DNA of 64,000 bases from an uncultured Clostridia bacterium (GTDB lineage Bacteria > Bacillota > Clostridia > TANB77 > CAG-508), in assembly GCA_944392105.1 (NCBI GenBank), contig CALXVM010000005.1, forward strand, positions 1-64,000, given 5' to 3'. Numbering within the stretch: position 1 is the first letter of the stretch; the number at the start of each line of letters is the position of its first letter. Shown here piece after piece: positions 25,744 to 35,140 of the stretch. The notes below the pieces were generated by a model. That model did no database searches. It saw only the letters and a list, made by a program, of their open reading frames with translations, and was not told the origin of the DNA. The position numbers and the translations under genes were made by a program.

Positions 25744-25797
25744 GGACAGGTCATTTTTTCCCAAATCGGGAAGTTGGGACCTGTCCCCAATTTCCAA
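25733..25797. repeat. REP-like inverted repeat at the spoIIP end
   Basis: The 20-base arm TTGGAAATTAGGGACAGGTC (25733-25752) pairs with 25778-25797, with one G/A difference. An inner TTCCC-GGGAA stem is also present. Its G+C is far above the surroundings. The left arm supplies the stop codon of spoIIP. Confidence 0.7.
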
Positions 25798-25881
25798 AAA
25801 AATATATATTTATGTGTTGCATTTAAGGAAATGTTTAGTATATAATTAACACGTATAATTTTTTTAAGGAGATTTATAAAA

Positions 25882-26943
25882 TTGGGAAATATTAAATATA
25901 TATTAAAAAGACTTAAAACTATGGATACAAAAGCTATGAAGGAGAAGATAGATTCTATTCATAAAAAGACAGGTAGGTCTAAGTTTGGAATTTTTATGGA
26001 TATGCAAAAGTGTGCTAGAAAATATGGTGCAGGATATATGGATTATGATTTATTTGAGATGTATAATTTAACACCTGCACAAAGGGATACTTATCTTACA
26101 AGAGGAAGAAATAACGATTTAGTTACAAAATATTGTGATTTGGATTATCTTCATATATTCCAAAATAAAGATGAGTTTAATACAATTTTTAATGATTATT
26201 TGAAAAGAGATTGGATAAAGGTTAATGGCACTCCAAAAGATAAAATTATAGATTTTATGAATAGACATAAAGAATTTATGGCAAAACCTATTGATGGTGG
26301 TTGTGGAAAAGGCATAGAAAAAATTAATATAAAAAATTATGCTACTTTAGATGAAATATATGAGCACTTAACAGAAGAAGGAGCAAATTTTGAGCTTGAG
26401 GAAGTTATAAAACAACATCCAGATGTAGCGAAAATTAATCCACATGCTATTAATACTGTAAGAGTGGTTACAATAGTAACAACAGAGGATGGAAAGTCAA
26501 TTTTAACAGTACCTAAGGAAGAAAGAAAAAATTTAAAACTTGTAACACATGTAATTTGCGCATATTTTAGAATAGGTACAGGTAAAAGATTTGTAGATAA
26601 TTTTAATAGTAATGGTATGGTTGCACCTGTTGATGAAAAAACAGGCGTTGTTACTCAAGTTGCAATTGATAAGAAGAAAAATACTTATGTAACACACCCA
26701 GAGACTGGCTCAAAGATAAAAGGTTTTCAATTTCCTTATTGGGACAAGGTATTAGAAATGGTAGATAAAGCAGCAAAAGTTGTTCCAGAGATGGGATATG
26801 CAGGTTGGGATGTAGGTTTTACACCTGATGGTCCATTATTTGTAGAGGGAAATGAATTCCCAGGGCATGACATATATCAATTACCAGAACATACACCTGA
26901 TAAAATCGGTATGATGCCTAAATTTAATTTTGAGAAGGAATAA
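25882..26943 (+). CDS. Sugar-transfer-associated ATP-grasp protein
   Basis: A 353-residue protein of the ATP-grasp family found beside polysaccharide genes. AAGGAG lies 9 bases before a TTG start. Recognisable segments are FMAKPIDGGCGKGIEKI (ATP-binding), INPHAINTVRVVTIVTTEDG, YFRIGTGKRFVDNFNSNGM and PEMGYAGWDVGFTPDGPLFVEG, the metal-binding end. ATP-grasp enzymes ligate carboxylates to amines or thiols; the acceptor here is unknown. It sits between spoIIP and the flippase gene and may modify a wall or capsule precursor. Confidence 0.82.
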   Translation: MGNIKYILKRLKTMDTKAMKEKIDSIHKKTGRSKFGIFMDMQKCARKYGAGYMDYDLFEMYNLTPAQRDTYLTRGRNNDLVTKYCDLDYLHIFQNKDEFNTIFNDYLKRDWIKVNGTPKDKIIDFMNRHKEFMAKPIDGGCGKGIEKINIKNYATLDEIYEHLTEEGANFELEEVIKQHPDVAKINPHAINTVRVVTIVTTEDGKSILTVPKEERKNLKLVTHVICAYFRIGTGKRFVDNFNSNGMVAPVDEKTGVVTQVAIDKKKNTYVTHPETGSKIKGFQFPYWDKVLEMVDKAAKVVPEMGYAGWDVGFTPDGPLFVEGNEFPGHDIYQLPEHTPDKIGMMPKFNFEKE

Positions 26944-27075
26944 ATTAACCAATATATTATTTAATATATAGAATAATATGTTAATAATATTAAACAACTT
27001 TAAATATTAAACAATAAATTTTATATAAAAAGCAAATAATATAAATTAAATGAACTTTATGAAAGGAAGAAAAAC

Positions 27076-29577
27076 TTGAAAGAAGCAGTAAAACAAAAAG
27101 GCGCATCATTTATGAAAAATGTTTTAATTTTAATGTTTGCGCAGGTATCTGTAAAGTTACTAGGTTTAATATATAGGCTTGTAATTACAAATGCAGAAGG
27201 TTTTGGAAATACTGGACTTGGATATTATTCTACAGGTTATCAAATATATTCGTTACTTTTAGCACTTTCATCTATAGGAATTCCAAGTGTTGTCTCAAAG
27301 ATGGTTTCAGAAAGAATAGCAATAGGAGATAATAAAGGTGCACAAAGAATTTTTAAAATAAGTATGACATTTTTTGTGAGTTTAGGACTAGCATTTTCTT
27401 TATTACTATTTTTCGCAGCAGAACCAATAGCAACTCTTGTATTTAATGTTCCAGACGTAAAATATGTAATGCAAGTTTTAGCTCCTGCAATAGTATTTGT
27501 AGCAGCATCTGCTGTATTTAGAGGATATTTTGCAGGGCAAAATGATATGAAACCAACAAGTGCATCGCAAATTTTAGAACAATTTTTTAATTGTGTTTTA
27601 TCAATAACATTTGTATATGCATTAATTGGTAAAGAGCCTTATATAATGGCAGCTGGAGGAAATTTATCTTCGACTTTAGCAATAATTATTACATTTATGT
27701 ATTTAATTTTGTATTATAAGAGAAGAAAAATAAAAGTAAGTAAAAAGCAAATTTCACCAGAGAAAAATAAGACAAATGGACAATTGTTAAAAGCAATTTT
27801 AGCAATGTCTATACCAATTACAATTAGTTCGGTTATATCCGTTGTAAATCCTATAATAGATTCTTCAACAGTAAGCAGATGCATTCAAACAGCCTTTGCA
27901 GGAATAATTACAGGCGGAAAAGAAGCTTTAGAAGAGTATGCTATGAATATGACTGGTATTCTTGCTAAAATGGATACTTTAGTAGGGCTTCCAGTAGCAA
28001 TAAATGTAGCATTTTCTACAGCACTTACACCAGCTATTGCAGCAGCGATTGCAAAAAAAGATTATAAAACAGCATCAAAAAGATTAAGTTTTTCGCTATT
28101 TTCATCACTTATAATAGTATTACCTTGTGCAGCAGGATTTATTGCATTAGCACAGCCAATTTTGAATTTAATATATCCAACTGCATCTGATGGAGCGCCA
28201 ATTCTAATGCTTTACTCTATTTCAATGATATTTATAGCATTGAGTCAGACAATTAATGGTGGACTATATGGTTTAAATAAAACAAAAACACCGGCAATTG
28301 CGTTGGCAGTTGGAGCATTAATTAAGTTTATTTTAAACATTATTTTAATTAGTAATCCTAACATAGGAATAATAGGAGCAGGAATAAGCTCTATTGTATG
28401 CCAAATAGTAGCATTTACTATATGTTTTACAAGCTTAAGAAAAAGTATAAGATTAAATTTAAACTTAAAAGACAATATTATAAAACCTATAGCATCTGCA
28501 GTAACAATGGGAGTACTTGTATATTTAATAAGTTCAGGACTTTCAAAGGTTATGAATGGCAATATAGCAACTATTATTTCAATTTTATGTGGAGTATTAA
28601 TTTATACAGCAATGATATTATTAACTAAATCTCTAAAAAAAGAAGATATTTTAATGATACCTTTTGGAAGTAAAGTATATCCATTGTTAGCAAGAATTGG
28701 ATTATATAAAGAAGATATTTATAATGAAGACGAAGAAGAAACGAGAGTTAAGAATTCAGAAAGCGATTATGTTTCAAATAATCAATATATAAAAGATGGA
28801 AAATATAAAACATTAGATAAAAATATATCAGAAGATGCAGAATTTTCTTTCCAAGATTTATATACCGAAGATATTGAAAATCAAACAAGAGAAACTATGA
28901 TAAACTCTTCAAACGGTAACATGGAAAATACACAGCCATTAAATATAGCAGAAATTAAATTGGCATTAGACAATCATAATAGGATAAGAGCAGAAGATAT
29001 TGAAAATATTATAAATAATACGAAAAAACATAGAAAGCCAATAGGAGAAGAAAAAGATGATACTAAACAAGATATAAATAGTGGCAAAAAGCAAAATGAA
29101 GTATTAGTAGAAAATGAAAAAGATAAATTTAACGAAATGGTTTTAAATGAGCCTAAAAGCAACAATGAAATTGAAGATAAAGAAAAAAATAAACAAACAG
29201 ATGATATAGACGAAATAGTAACTTATAAGAATTTAAAATTTGATGACTACGAAGAAGATTTTGTTGAACCTAAAATTATAGAGCCTGAAGATGATTATAA
29301 AATAACAACAAATACTTATGAAACTTTACAAGAAGATGAGGACAACAAATATAAATTTGGAAAAAAGAGAGAAGCAAATGTAAATAAACAATATGATTTA
29401 GACTTAAATAAAAAAGAAGAAATTTCTAAAGATGAAAAAGAAAAGTCTATTTTGGCTGAAAAATATAAGTTTATGTATGATGAAATAAAAGATGAAGAAG
29501 ACATAGAGTATAATAAAAAAATAAAAAAACAAAAAAATAAATTTGGTAAACGACATAACCCAAAACACATGAAATAA
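27076..29577 (+). CDS. MOP-superfamily flippase (SpoVB/MurJ-like) with charged C-terminal tail
   Basis: An 833-residue membrane protein. Residues about 10-545 form a 14-helix lipid/oligosaccharide flippase of the SpoVB/Ytgp/MurJ type: GLIYRLVITNAEGFGNTGLG, IGIPSVVSKMVSERI and SAVFRGYFAGQNDMKPTS are typical. The last roughly 290 residues are hydrophilic, rich in Glu, Asp, Lys and Asn, and probably disordered and cytoplasmic; ordinary family members are near 520-550 residues and lack this tail. TTG start with GGAAG upstream. It may export a peptidoglycan or spore-cortex lipid precursor. Confidence 0.88.
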   Translation: MKEAVKQKGASFMKNVLILMFAQVSVKLLGLIYRLVITNAEGFGNTGLGYYSTGYQIYSLLLALSSIGIPSVVSKMVSERIAIGDNKGAQRIFKISMTFFVSLGLAFSLLLFFAAEPIATLVFNVPDVKYVMQVLAPAIVFVAASAVFRGYFAGQNDMKPTSASQILEQFFNCVLSITFVYALIGKEPYIMAAGGNLSSTLAIIITFMYLILYYKRRKIKVSKKQISPEKNKTNGQLLKAILAMSIPITISSVISVVNPIIDSSTVSRCIQTAFAGIITGGKEALEEYAMNMTGILAKMDTLVGLPVAINVAFSTALTPAIAAAIAKKDYKTASKRLSFSLFSSLIIVLPCAAGFIALAQPILNLIYPTASDGAPILMLYSISMIFIALSQTINGGLYGLNKTKTPAIALAVGALIKFILNIILISNPNIGIIGAGISSIVCQIVAFTICFTSLRKSIRLNLNLKDNIIKPIASAVTMGVLVYLISSGLSKVMNGNIATIISILCGVLIYTAMILLTKSLKKEDILMIPFGSKVYPLLARIGLYKEDIYNEDEEETRVKNSESDYVSNNQYIKDGKYKTLDKNISEDAEFSFQDLYTEDIENQTRETMINSSNGNMENTQPLNIAEIKLALDNHNRIRAEDIENIINNTKKHRKPIGEEKDDTKQDINSGKKQNEVLVENEKDKFNEMVLNEPKSNNEIEDKEKNKQTDDIDEIVTYKNLKFDDYEEDFVEPKIIEPEDDYKITTNTYETLQEDEDNKYKFGKKREANVNKQYDLDLNKKEEISKDEKEKSILAEKYKFMYDEIKDEEDIEYNKKIKKQKNKFGKRHNPKHMK

Positions 29578-29818
29578 ACCTAAATATGTATAAACAAAGT
29601 AAAATTAAGTATAATATTATAACAGTATAATATACCAAAGTTTCTTTACATCTTGCTTTTTGACCTTTCTTTTTAGGATAATAATTATTATACAACATTA
29701 TAAATGGAAATACAGTGATATATTAATAGTATTGAAAAAATTAATTTTATAAAAATATAGAAATAGTTTTATAGAATTATTAAAAACAAATAAAATAAAA
29801 ATTTTAAGGAGGAAAACA

Positions 29819-32443
29819 ATGGACAAAAAATACGTATATTTATTTAAAGAAGGAAATGCTTCAATGAGAGAATTACTTGGAGGTAAAGGTGCAAACTTAG
29901 CAGAAATGACAAACCTTGGACTTCCAATACCACAAGGTTTTACAGTTACAACAGAAGCATGTATAAAATATTATGAGGATAAGGAAACAATATCAGAAGA
30001 TGTGTTAAATCAAATTTTTACAGCATTAAAAGAATTAGAAAATATTTCTGGTAAAAAATTTGGAGATGTAGAAAATCCGCTTTTAGTTTCAGTTCGTTCT
30101 GGTGCAAGAGCATCTATGCCTGGAATGATGGATACTATATTAAACTTAGGAATAAATGACCAAGTTGTAGAGTCTATGGCACAAAAAAATGAAAGATTTG
30201 CATATGATAGCTATAGAAGATTTATTCAAATGTATAGTGATGTTGTAAAAGAAGTTCCAAAGAGTCTATTTGAGGAAGAAATAGATAAAGCAAAAACAGC
30301 TAAAGGTGTTAAGCAAGATACAGAATTGGATGCAAATGATTTAAAACAATTAATTAGTATATTTAAAGAAATTTATAAATCACATATAAATGAAGACTTT
30401 CCACAAGAACCACAAGCACAATTAATAGAGGCTGTAAAGGCAGTATTTCGTTCATGGAATAACCCTAGAGCTATTACTTATAGAAGATTAAACGACATAC
30501 CTGGCGACTGGGGAACAGCAGTAAATGTACAAGAAATGGTATTTGGAAATATGGGAGATGACTGCGGAACAGGTGTTGCATTTACACGTAATCCAGCAAC
30601 AGGTGAAAATAAACTATTTGGTGAATACTTAATGAATGCGCAAGGTGAAGACGTTGTTGCAGGTATTAGAACACCACAACCAATAGATACATTAGCAGAA
30701 GTAAATAAACAAGCTTATGATGACTTTGTAATGTATTCTCATAAGTTAGAAGAGCATTATAAAGATATGCAGGACATGGAATTTACAATAGAGAGAGGAA
30801 AATTATATTTCTTACAAACAAGAAATGGTAAAAGAACAGCAACAGCAGCTTTAAGAATTGCAGTTGACTTAGTAAATGAAGGCATGATTACAGAAAAAGA
30901 GGCTGTTTTAAGAGTAGAACCAAATCAGTTAGAGCAATTATTACATCCAGTATTTAATGAGGAAAAACTAAAAGCTGCAAAAGTTATTGCAAAAGGCTTA
31001 GCTGCTTCACCAGGAGCTGCAACAGGTAAAGTTGTATTTACAGCAGAAGAGGCTGTTAAACAACATGATGCAGGAGAAAAAGATTTAATATTAGTAAGAC
31101 TTGAAACATCACCAGAAGACATAGACGGAATGAACGTATGCCATGGTGTATTAACACTAAGAGGTGGTATGACATCACATGCTGCAGTTGTAGCAAGAGG
31201 AATGGGAACATGTTGTGTATCAGGTTGTGATGGTGTATCTATAAACGAAGAAGAGAAAACTTTTACAGATACGGAAGGAAATGTATACCATGAAGGAGAT
31301 TATATTTCATTAGATGGTTCAACAGGAAATGTATATGGAGAAAAAATAGAGACAGAAGAGCCTTCTATTTCTGGAAACTTTGAAAAGTTAATGAATTGGG
31401 CAGACCAATATAGACAAATGGGAGTAAGAGCAAATGCAGATATCCCAAGAGATGCAGTAACAGCATATAAATTTGGAGCAGAAGGAATTGGACTATGTAG
31501 AACAGAGCATATGTTCTTTGCACCAGAGAGAATTGCCGCTATAAGAGAAATGATTGTTTCTAAAACAGTAGAGCAAAGAGAAAAAGCATTAGACAAACTA
31601 TTACCTATGCAAAGAGAAGACTTTGAAGGATTATATAAATCTATGAAAGGCTATCCTGTAACAATAAGATTACTAGACCCACCACTTCATGAGTTCTTAC
31701 CACATACAGATGAAGAAATTAGCCAACTTGCAAATGATATGGGAATGACATTTGACGAACTTAAAAATGTAGTTACTAGTTTGCATGAGTTCAACCCTAT
31801 GATGGGACATCGTGGATGCAGGCTAGATGTAACATATCCAGAAATTGGCGTAATGCAAACAAAAGCCATTATACAAGCAGCAATAAATGTTAATAAAGAA
31901 GGTATGAACGTAGTTCCAGAAATTATGATACCACTTGTAGGAGAAATAAAAGAGCTTAAATATGTAAAAGATATAATTACAGCAACGGCAGACAAAGAAA
32001 TAGAAAATGCTGGAATAGACTTAGAATATCACGTAGGCACAATGATAGAAATACCTAGAGCAGCATTAACAGCAGACGAAATAGCTACAGAAGCTGAATT
32101 TTTCTCATTTGGTACAAATGACTTAACACAAATGACATTTGGGTTTAGCCGTGATGATGCAGGAAAATTCTTAGATGCATATTACGAAAAGAAAATTTAT
32201 GAATTTGACCCATTTGCAAAAATAGATCAAAAAGGTGTTGGCAAATTAGTCAAAATGGCAGTAGATTTAGGAAAGAAAACAAGACCAGACATAAAACTTG
32301 GTATATGCGGAGAGCATGGAGGAAACCCACCAACAGTAGAATTCTGCCATAATGTTGGACTAACTTATGTATCATGCTCACCATTTAGAGTACCAATAGC
32401 ACGTTTAGCAGCAGCACAAGCAGCAATTAAAAATCCTAGATAA
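29819..32443 (+). CDS. ppdK: Pyruvate, phosphate dikinase
   Basis: An 874-residue enzyme interconverting pyruvate + ATP + Pi and PEP + AMP + PPi. All three domains are visible: the ATP-grasp part (LLGGKGANLAEMTNLGLPIP, then VSVRSGARASMPGMMDT), the phosphohistidine domain with GGMTSHAAVVARGMG, and the PEP/pyruvate barrel with GLCRTEHMFF, GICGEHGG and the catalytic Cys in YVSCSPFRVP. Length is normal. AAGGAGG precedes the ATG. It is probably monocistronic and central to glycolytic PEP/pyruvate flux in an anaerobe. Confidence 0.97.
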   Translation: MDKKYVYLFKEGNASMRELLGGKGANLAEMTNLGLPIPQGFTVTTEACIKYYEDKETISEDVLNQIFTALKELENISGKKFGDVENPLLVSVRSGARASMPGMMDTILNLGINDQVVESMAQKNERFAYDSYRRFIQMYSDVVKEVPKSLFEEEIDKAKTAKGVKQDTELDANDLKQLISIFKEIYKSHINEDFPQEPQAQLIEAVKAVFRSWNNPRAITYRRLNDIPGDWGTAVNVQEMVFGNMGDDCGTGVAFTRNPATGENKLFGEYLMNAQGEDVVAGIRTPQPIDTLAEVNKQAYDDFVMYSHKLEEHYKDMQDMEFTIERGKLYFLQTRNGKRTATAALRIAVDLVNEGMITEKEAVLRVEPNQLEQLLHPVFNEEKLKAAKVIAKGLAASPGAATGKVVFTAEEAVKQHDAGEKDLILVRLETSPEDIDGMNVCHGVLTLRGGMTSHAAVVARGMGTCCVSGCDGVSINEEEKTFTDTEGNVYHEGDYISLDGSTGNVYGEKIETEEPSISGNFEKLMNWADQYRQMGVRANADIPRDAVTAYKFGAEGIGLCRTEHMFFAPERIAAIREMIVSKTVEQREKALDKLLPMQREDFEGLYKSMKGYPVTIRLLDPPLHEFLPHTDEEISQLANDMGMTFDELKNVVTSLHEFNPMMGHRGCRLDVTYPEIGVMQTKAIIQAAINVNKEGMNVVPEIMIPLVGEIKELKYVKDIITATADKEIENAGIDLEYHVGTMIEIPRAALTADEIATEAEFFSFGTNDLTQMTFGFSRDDAGKFLDAYYEKKIYEFDPFAKIDQKGVGKLVKMAVDLGKKTRPDIKLGICGEHGGNPPTVEFCHNVGLTYVSCSPFRVPIARLAAAQAAIKNPR

Positions 32444-32501
32444 CTATTGTTATAAGTAACAATAATTATAAATATAATTGTAATAAAAGGGGGAGAAAAA
32501 T

Positions 32502-32843
32502 ATGAACCAAAATCCTAATAATAATCCAAATGGAAATTACAACAAAAATGTAAACTATAATCCAAATGCTAATTACACTTACAAAAATGACCCAAGTATT
32601 CCACCATACTATAGACCACTTTCACCATGGGCATACTTTGGGTATAACATACTTTTTGCAATACCACTTATCGGATGGATATTCTTAATTGTATACGCAT
32701 TTGACAACTCAAACATTAACAGAAAAAATTATGCTAGGTCATACTTTGTCGTATATTTATTAGTTATTATATTAATAGTAGTATTTGGCGCTATAGGATT
32801 TGGAGCAGCAGGAATAATGAGTACACAGAGATTATTTTATTAA
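32502..32843 (+). CDS. Small membrane protein with Asn-rich N-terminus
   Basis: A 113-residue protein. Residues 1-30 are Asn/Tyr/Pro repeats (NPNNNPNGNYNKNVNYNPNA). Two hydrophobic segments follow: YFGYNILFAIPLIGWIFLIVYAF and YFVVYLLVIILIVVFGAIGFGAAG. The middle DNSNINRKNYARSYF resembles small uncharacterised membrane proteins of clostridia. GGGGGAG precedes the ATG. It has its own terminator. Function unknown. Confidence 0.75.
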   Translation: MNQNPNNNPNGNYNKNVNYNPNANYTYKNDPSIPPYYRPLSPWAYFGYNILFAIPLIGWIFLIVYAFDNSNINRKNYARSYFVVYLLVIILIVVFGAIGFGAAGIMSTQRLFY

Positions 32844-32871
32844 AAAAGGCGGAATTTATTCCGCTTTTTTT
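32843..32871 (+). terminator. Rho-independent terminator
   Basis: GCGGAA/TTCCGC stem flanked by A6 and T7 tracts, just after the small membrane protein gene. Confidence 0.85.
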
Positions 32872-32902
32872 AATATTTTTTAACAAAATTATCAAAAATA
32901 TA

Positions 32903-32931
32903 TTGACAAATGATATTAAATATAGTACTAT
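32903..32931 (+). promoter_or_regulatory. Sigma-A-like promoter of hicAB
   Basis: TTGACA and TACTAT with a 17-base spacer, about 50 bases before the hicA ATG. Confidence 0.6.
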
Positions 32932-32984
32932 AGATATAGTCTTAAAGTAAAGGCTAAATGTTTCTGGTGAAAGGAGAGATATTT

Positions 32985-33213
32985 ATGCCAGACATCGATA
33001 AGTTGATACAAAAGATGAAAAGACAGCCAAATGGAATAAGGTTTCAAGAATTGGCAAAAGTTTTAGAGTACAATGGATATATTATGAAACCAAAGAAACG
33101 GAACATCTCATAGAAACTTTATAAATAATAAGGGGGATGTTATAACTATTAAGGAAGACAATCCTTTGAAAGCTGTTTATGTGAAAGATGTACTTAAAAG
33201 AATAGGAGAATAA
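32985..33213 (+). CDS. hicA: HicA-family mRNA interferase toxin, +1 frameshift
   Basis: A short toxin of the HicA fold that would cleave mRNA. AAAGGAG precedes the ATG. The first frame reads 38 codons (MPDIDKLIQKMKRQ ... YIMKPKK), then CGG AAC ATC TCA TAG. Skipping the C at 33099 restores GTSHRNFINNKGDVITIK ... VLKRIGE, with the catalytic His in GTSH and the HicA ending. The restored product is about 75 residues, normal for HicA. It lies 43 bases before hicB. Either the toxin is inactivated by a one-base insertion or it is made only by a +1 shift at this CGG codon. Confidence 0.82.
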
Positions 33214-33256
33214 AATCCTATTCTTTGAGTACACTAGAAAAAGGGAGGGAGCTTTT

Positions 33257-33604
33257 ATGAAAAATGTTGAATATTATATGAATTTACCATATAATTATAT
33301 TGTGCAACCTATTACTGATGAAAGTGGATCTTATTTTTATGCTCGTGTTTTGGAATTAGATGGGTGTCAAAGCACTGGAGAAACATTTGAAGAAGCATAT
33401 GAAAATTTGAGAGAAGCGATGGAAGGATGGATTGAAACTAAATTAGAAGGTGGATTTGAGGTACCTTTACCAGTAGGATACGATGATTTTAGTGGTAAGT
33501 TTGTAGTTAGAATACCAAAATCATTGCATTATAGATTAACAATAGAAGCAGAGCAAGAAGGTGTATCATTAAATCAATATGCATTATATAAATTAAGTAA
33601 GTAG
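33257..33604 (+). CDS. hicB: HicB-family antitoxin
   Basis: A 115-residue antitoxin. The N-terminal degenerate RNase-H-like HicB domain is seen in YFYARVLELDGCQSTGETFE and EAYENLREAMEGWIETKLE. A C-terminal ribbon-helix-helix (FVVRIPKSLHYRLTIEAEQE, then GVSLNQYALYKL) would bind the operon promoter. AGGGAGG lies upstream. It is intact although its toxin partner carries the frameshift. It should neutralise HicA and autorepress the promoter at 32903. Confidence 0.93.
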   Translation: MKNVEYYMNLPYNYIVQPITDESGSYFYARVLELDGCQSTGETFEEAYENLREAMEGWIETKLEGGFEVPLPVGYDDFSGKFVVRIPKSLHYRLTIEAEQEGVSLNQYALYKLSK

Positions 33605-33628
33605 CTTTCACATAAATTTATATAGATT

Positions 33629-33658
33629 AGAGCTTATCGCATTTGGTAAGCTCTTTTA
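33629..33658 (+). terminator. Rho-independent terminator after hicB
   Basis: AGAGCTTA / TAAGCTCT stem followed by TTTTATA. Confidence 0.8.
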
Positions 33659-33806
33659 TAATATAATTGAAACAACTAAAAAAATTTGGAAAATTTTAAA
33701 CTTCAAAAAAATAAATAAAAAATAAAAATTTTGACAAAATAAATTGTAAATATAGTAAAAATGTTATTAACAAAATTACTATAAAATACAATTTAGGAGG
33801 TTTAAA

Positions 33807-34940
33807 ATGAAAAACACAGTCAAAATAGTGTTATTTTTAACATTAATTATGCTAGTATTACTTGGTATACCAGTTGTTAGTAATGCAGCAAGTACAGAAA
33901 CAGCAACAGATGAAGAAAGTTTAATTACAGCTATAAACAATGTTGACGATGGTGGAACAGTAGAAATTCAAAATAACATAACTGTAACAAAGCCAATTGT
34001 AATCCAAAAAGAACTTACAATAGATGGTAATGGATATACAGTTGCAGGTTCAACAGATTGGACATCAACATCTGGAAATCAAACAATGTTTACAGCACAA
34101 CTTGCTGCAGGAAAACTTACTTTAAAGGACATAAACTTAAATAATGGACCAAAATATGGTGTACAAGCATATGATGGTGCAACAGTTGTATTAAATAATG
34201 TTTCAATAGTAGGTTTTAGATATGGTGGAGTTCTTGTAAATGGTGGTAATGTGGAAGTAATAGACTTACATTTAGGATTTAATGGTACAGATACAAACAA
34301 TGGTATAGAAATAGATAAAGGAGCATCTGCTACAAATAATCCAACACTAACAATGAACGGAACATTAACATCTGATGTAAACGAAAATGTAGTTCGTCCT
34401 GCTACAAATGGTAACCTTACAGAATTTACAGTAACAAACACAGAAAATACAACCAACAAAGTTGTTATAGCTGGAGACAAAGTTGTATTAACAGATGAAA
34501 ACAATAATGTAATTTCAGAAAATGCTATACCAGAGAGTGCAACAGCTAACACAGATGAACCAAAAGTAGTTGTAACATTAATTTCAGGGGAGACATCTAA
34601 TAAAATAACTGTAGACAAAGGTGCAACTGTTACAGAAGAAATGCTAAAATCTCATATAGAAGTTCCAGAAGGATATGAAATAGACGGATTCTTTACAGAT
34701 GAAAGCTATACAAATGCATTTGACTTTAATACTAAATTAGACAATGACACAACCATATATGCAAGAACAGCTGAAATAAAAACAGAAGAACCAACAGAAC
34801 CAGAAACTCCAGAAGTCAATGAAGAAGAAAAAGATGATGTACCAAAAACTGGAGTTGAGAGTTATTTAGGACTTGCAATACTAACAATTATAGCTTCTAC
34901 AGCAGGAATTGTTTATATGAAGAAAAAAGAAAGTAAATAA
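33807..34940 (+). CDS. Sortase-anchored surface protein (VPKTG) with beta-helix-like repeats
   Basis: A 377-residue secreted protein. A signal peptide (KIVLFLTLIMLVLLGIPVV ... NAAS) is followed by a pectate-lyase-like/right-handed beta-helix region (NVDDGGTVEIQNNITVTKPI, LTIDGNGYTVAG, LKDINLNNGPKYGV), then a Glu/Thr-rich spacer with a bacterial-repeat-like EIDGFFTDESYTNAFDF. The C-terminus has a sorting signal VPKTG, a hydrophobic helix and a KKKESK tail. It is probably anchored to peptidoglycan by the class B sortase encoded next. The ligand or substrate is unknown. Confidence 0.82.
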   Translation: MKNTVKIVLFLTLIMLVLLGIPVVSNAASTETATDEESLITAINNVDDGGTVEIQNNITVTKPIVIQKELTIDGNGYTVAGSTDWTSTSGNQTMFTAQLAAGKLTLKDINLNNGPKYGVQAYDGATVVLNNVSIVGFRYGGVLVNGGNVEVIDLHLGFNGTDTNNGIEIDKGASATNNPTLTMNGTLTSDVNENVVRPATNGNLTEFTVTNTENTTNKVVIAGDKVVLTDENNNVISENAIPESATANTDEPKVVVTLISGETSNKITVDKGATVTEEMLKSHIEVPEGYEIDGFFTDESYTNAFDFNTKLDNDTTIYARTAEIKTEEPTEPETPEVNEEEKDDVPKTGVESYLGLAILTIIASTAGIVYMKKKESK

Positions 34941-35035
34941 TTATAAAAAATAAAGTTTGTTAAAAAGTTATAATAAAAAGCAATAGATATTTATTAAAAA
35001 ATATAAAATGCTAGGGAATAGAATGCTAGAAAGAA

Positions 35036-35068
35036 AAAGGCTGCAGCAAAAAAGCTAGCAGCCTTTAT
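35036..35068 (+). terminator. Hairpin terminator
   Basis: AAAGGCTGC / GCAGCCTTT arms with a 13-base loop and a short T tail. Confidence 0.6.
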
Positions 35069-35140
35069 ACATAAATTATATAACATTAAAAGGAGGAAAA
35101 AAATAAGACATAAGACTTGCCTTATTTTATATAGTTGAAA

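Noticed and set aside
34079-34618. Minus-strand 179-codon frame inside the surface-protein gene
   Set aside because: It is the shadow of a Thr/Val/Asn-rich gene with a clear signal peptide and sorting signal on the plus strand.
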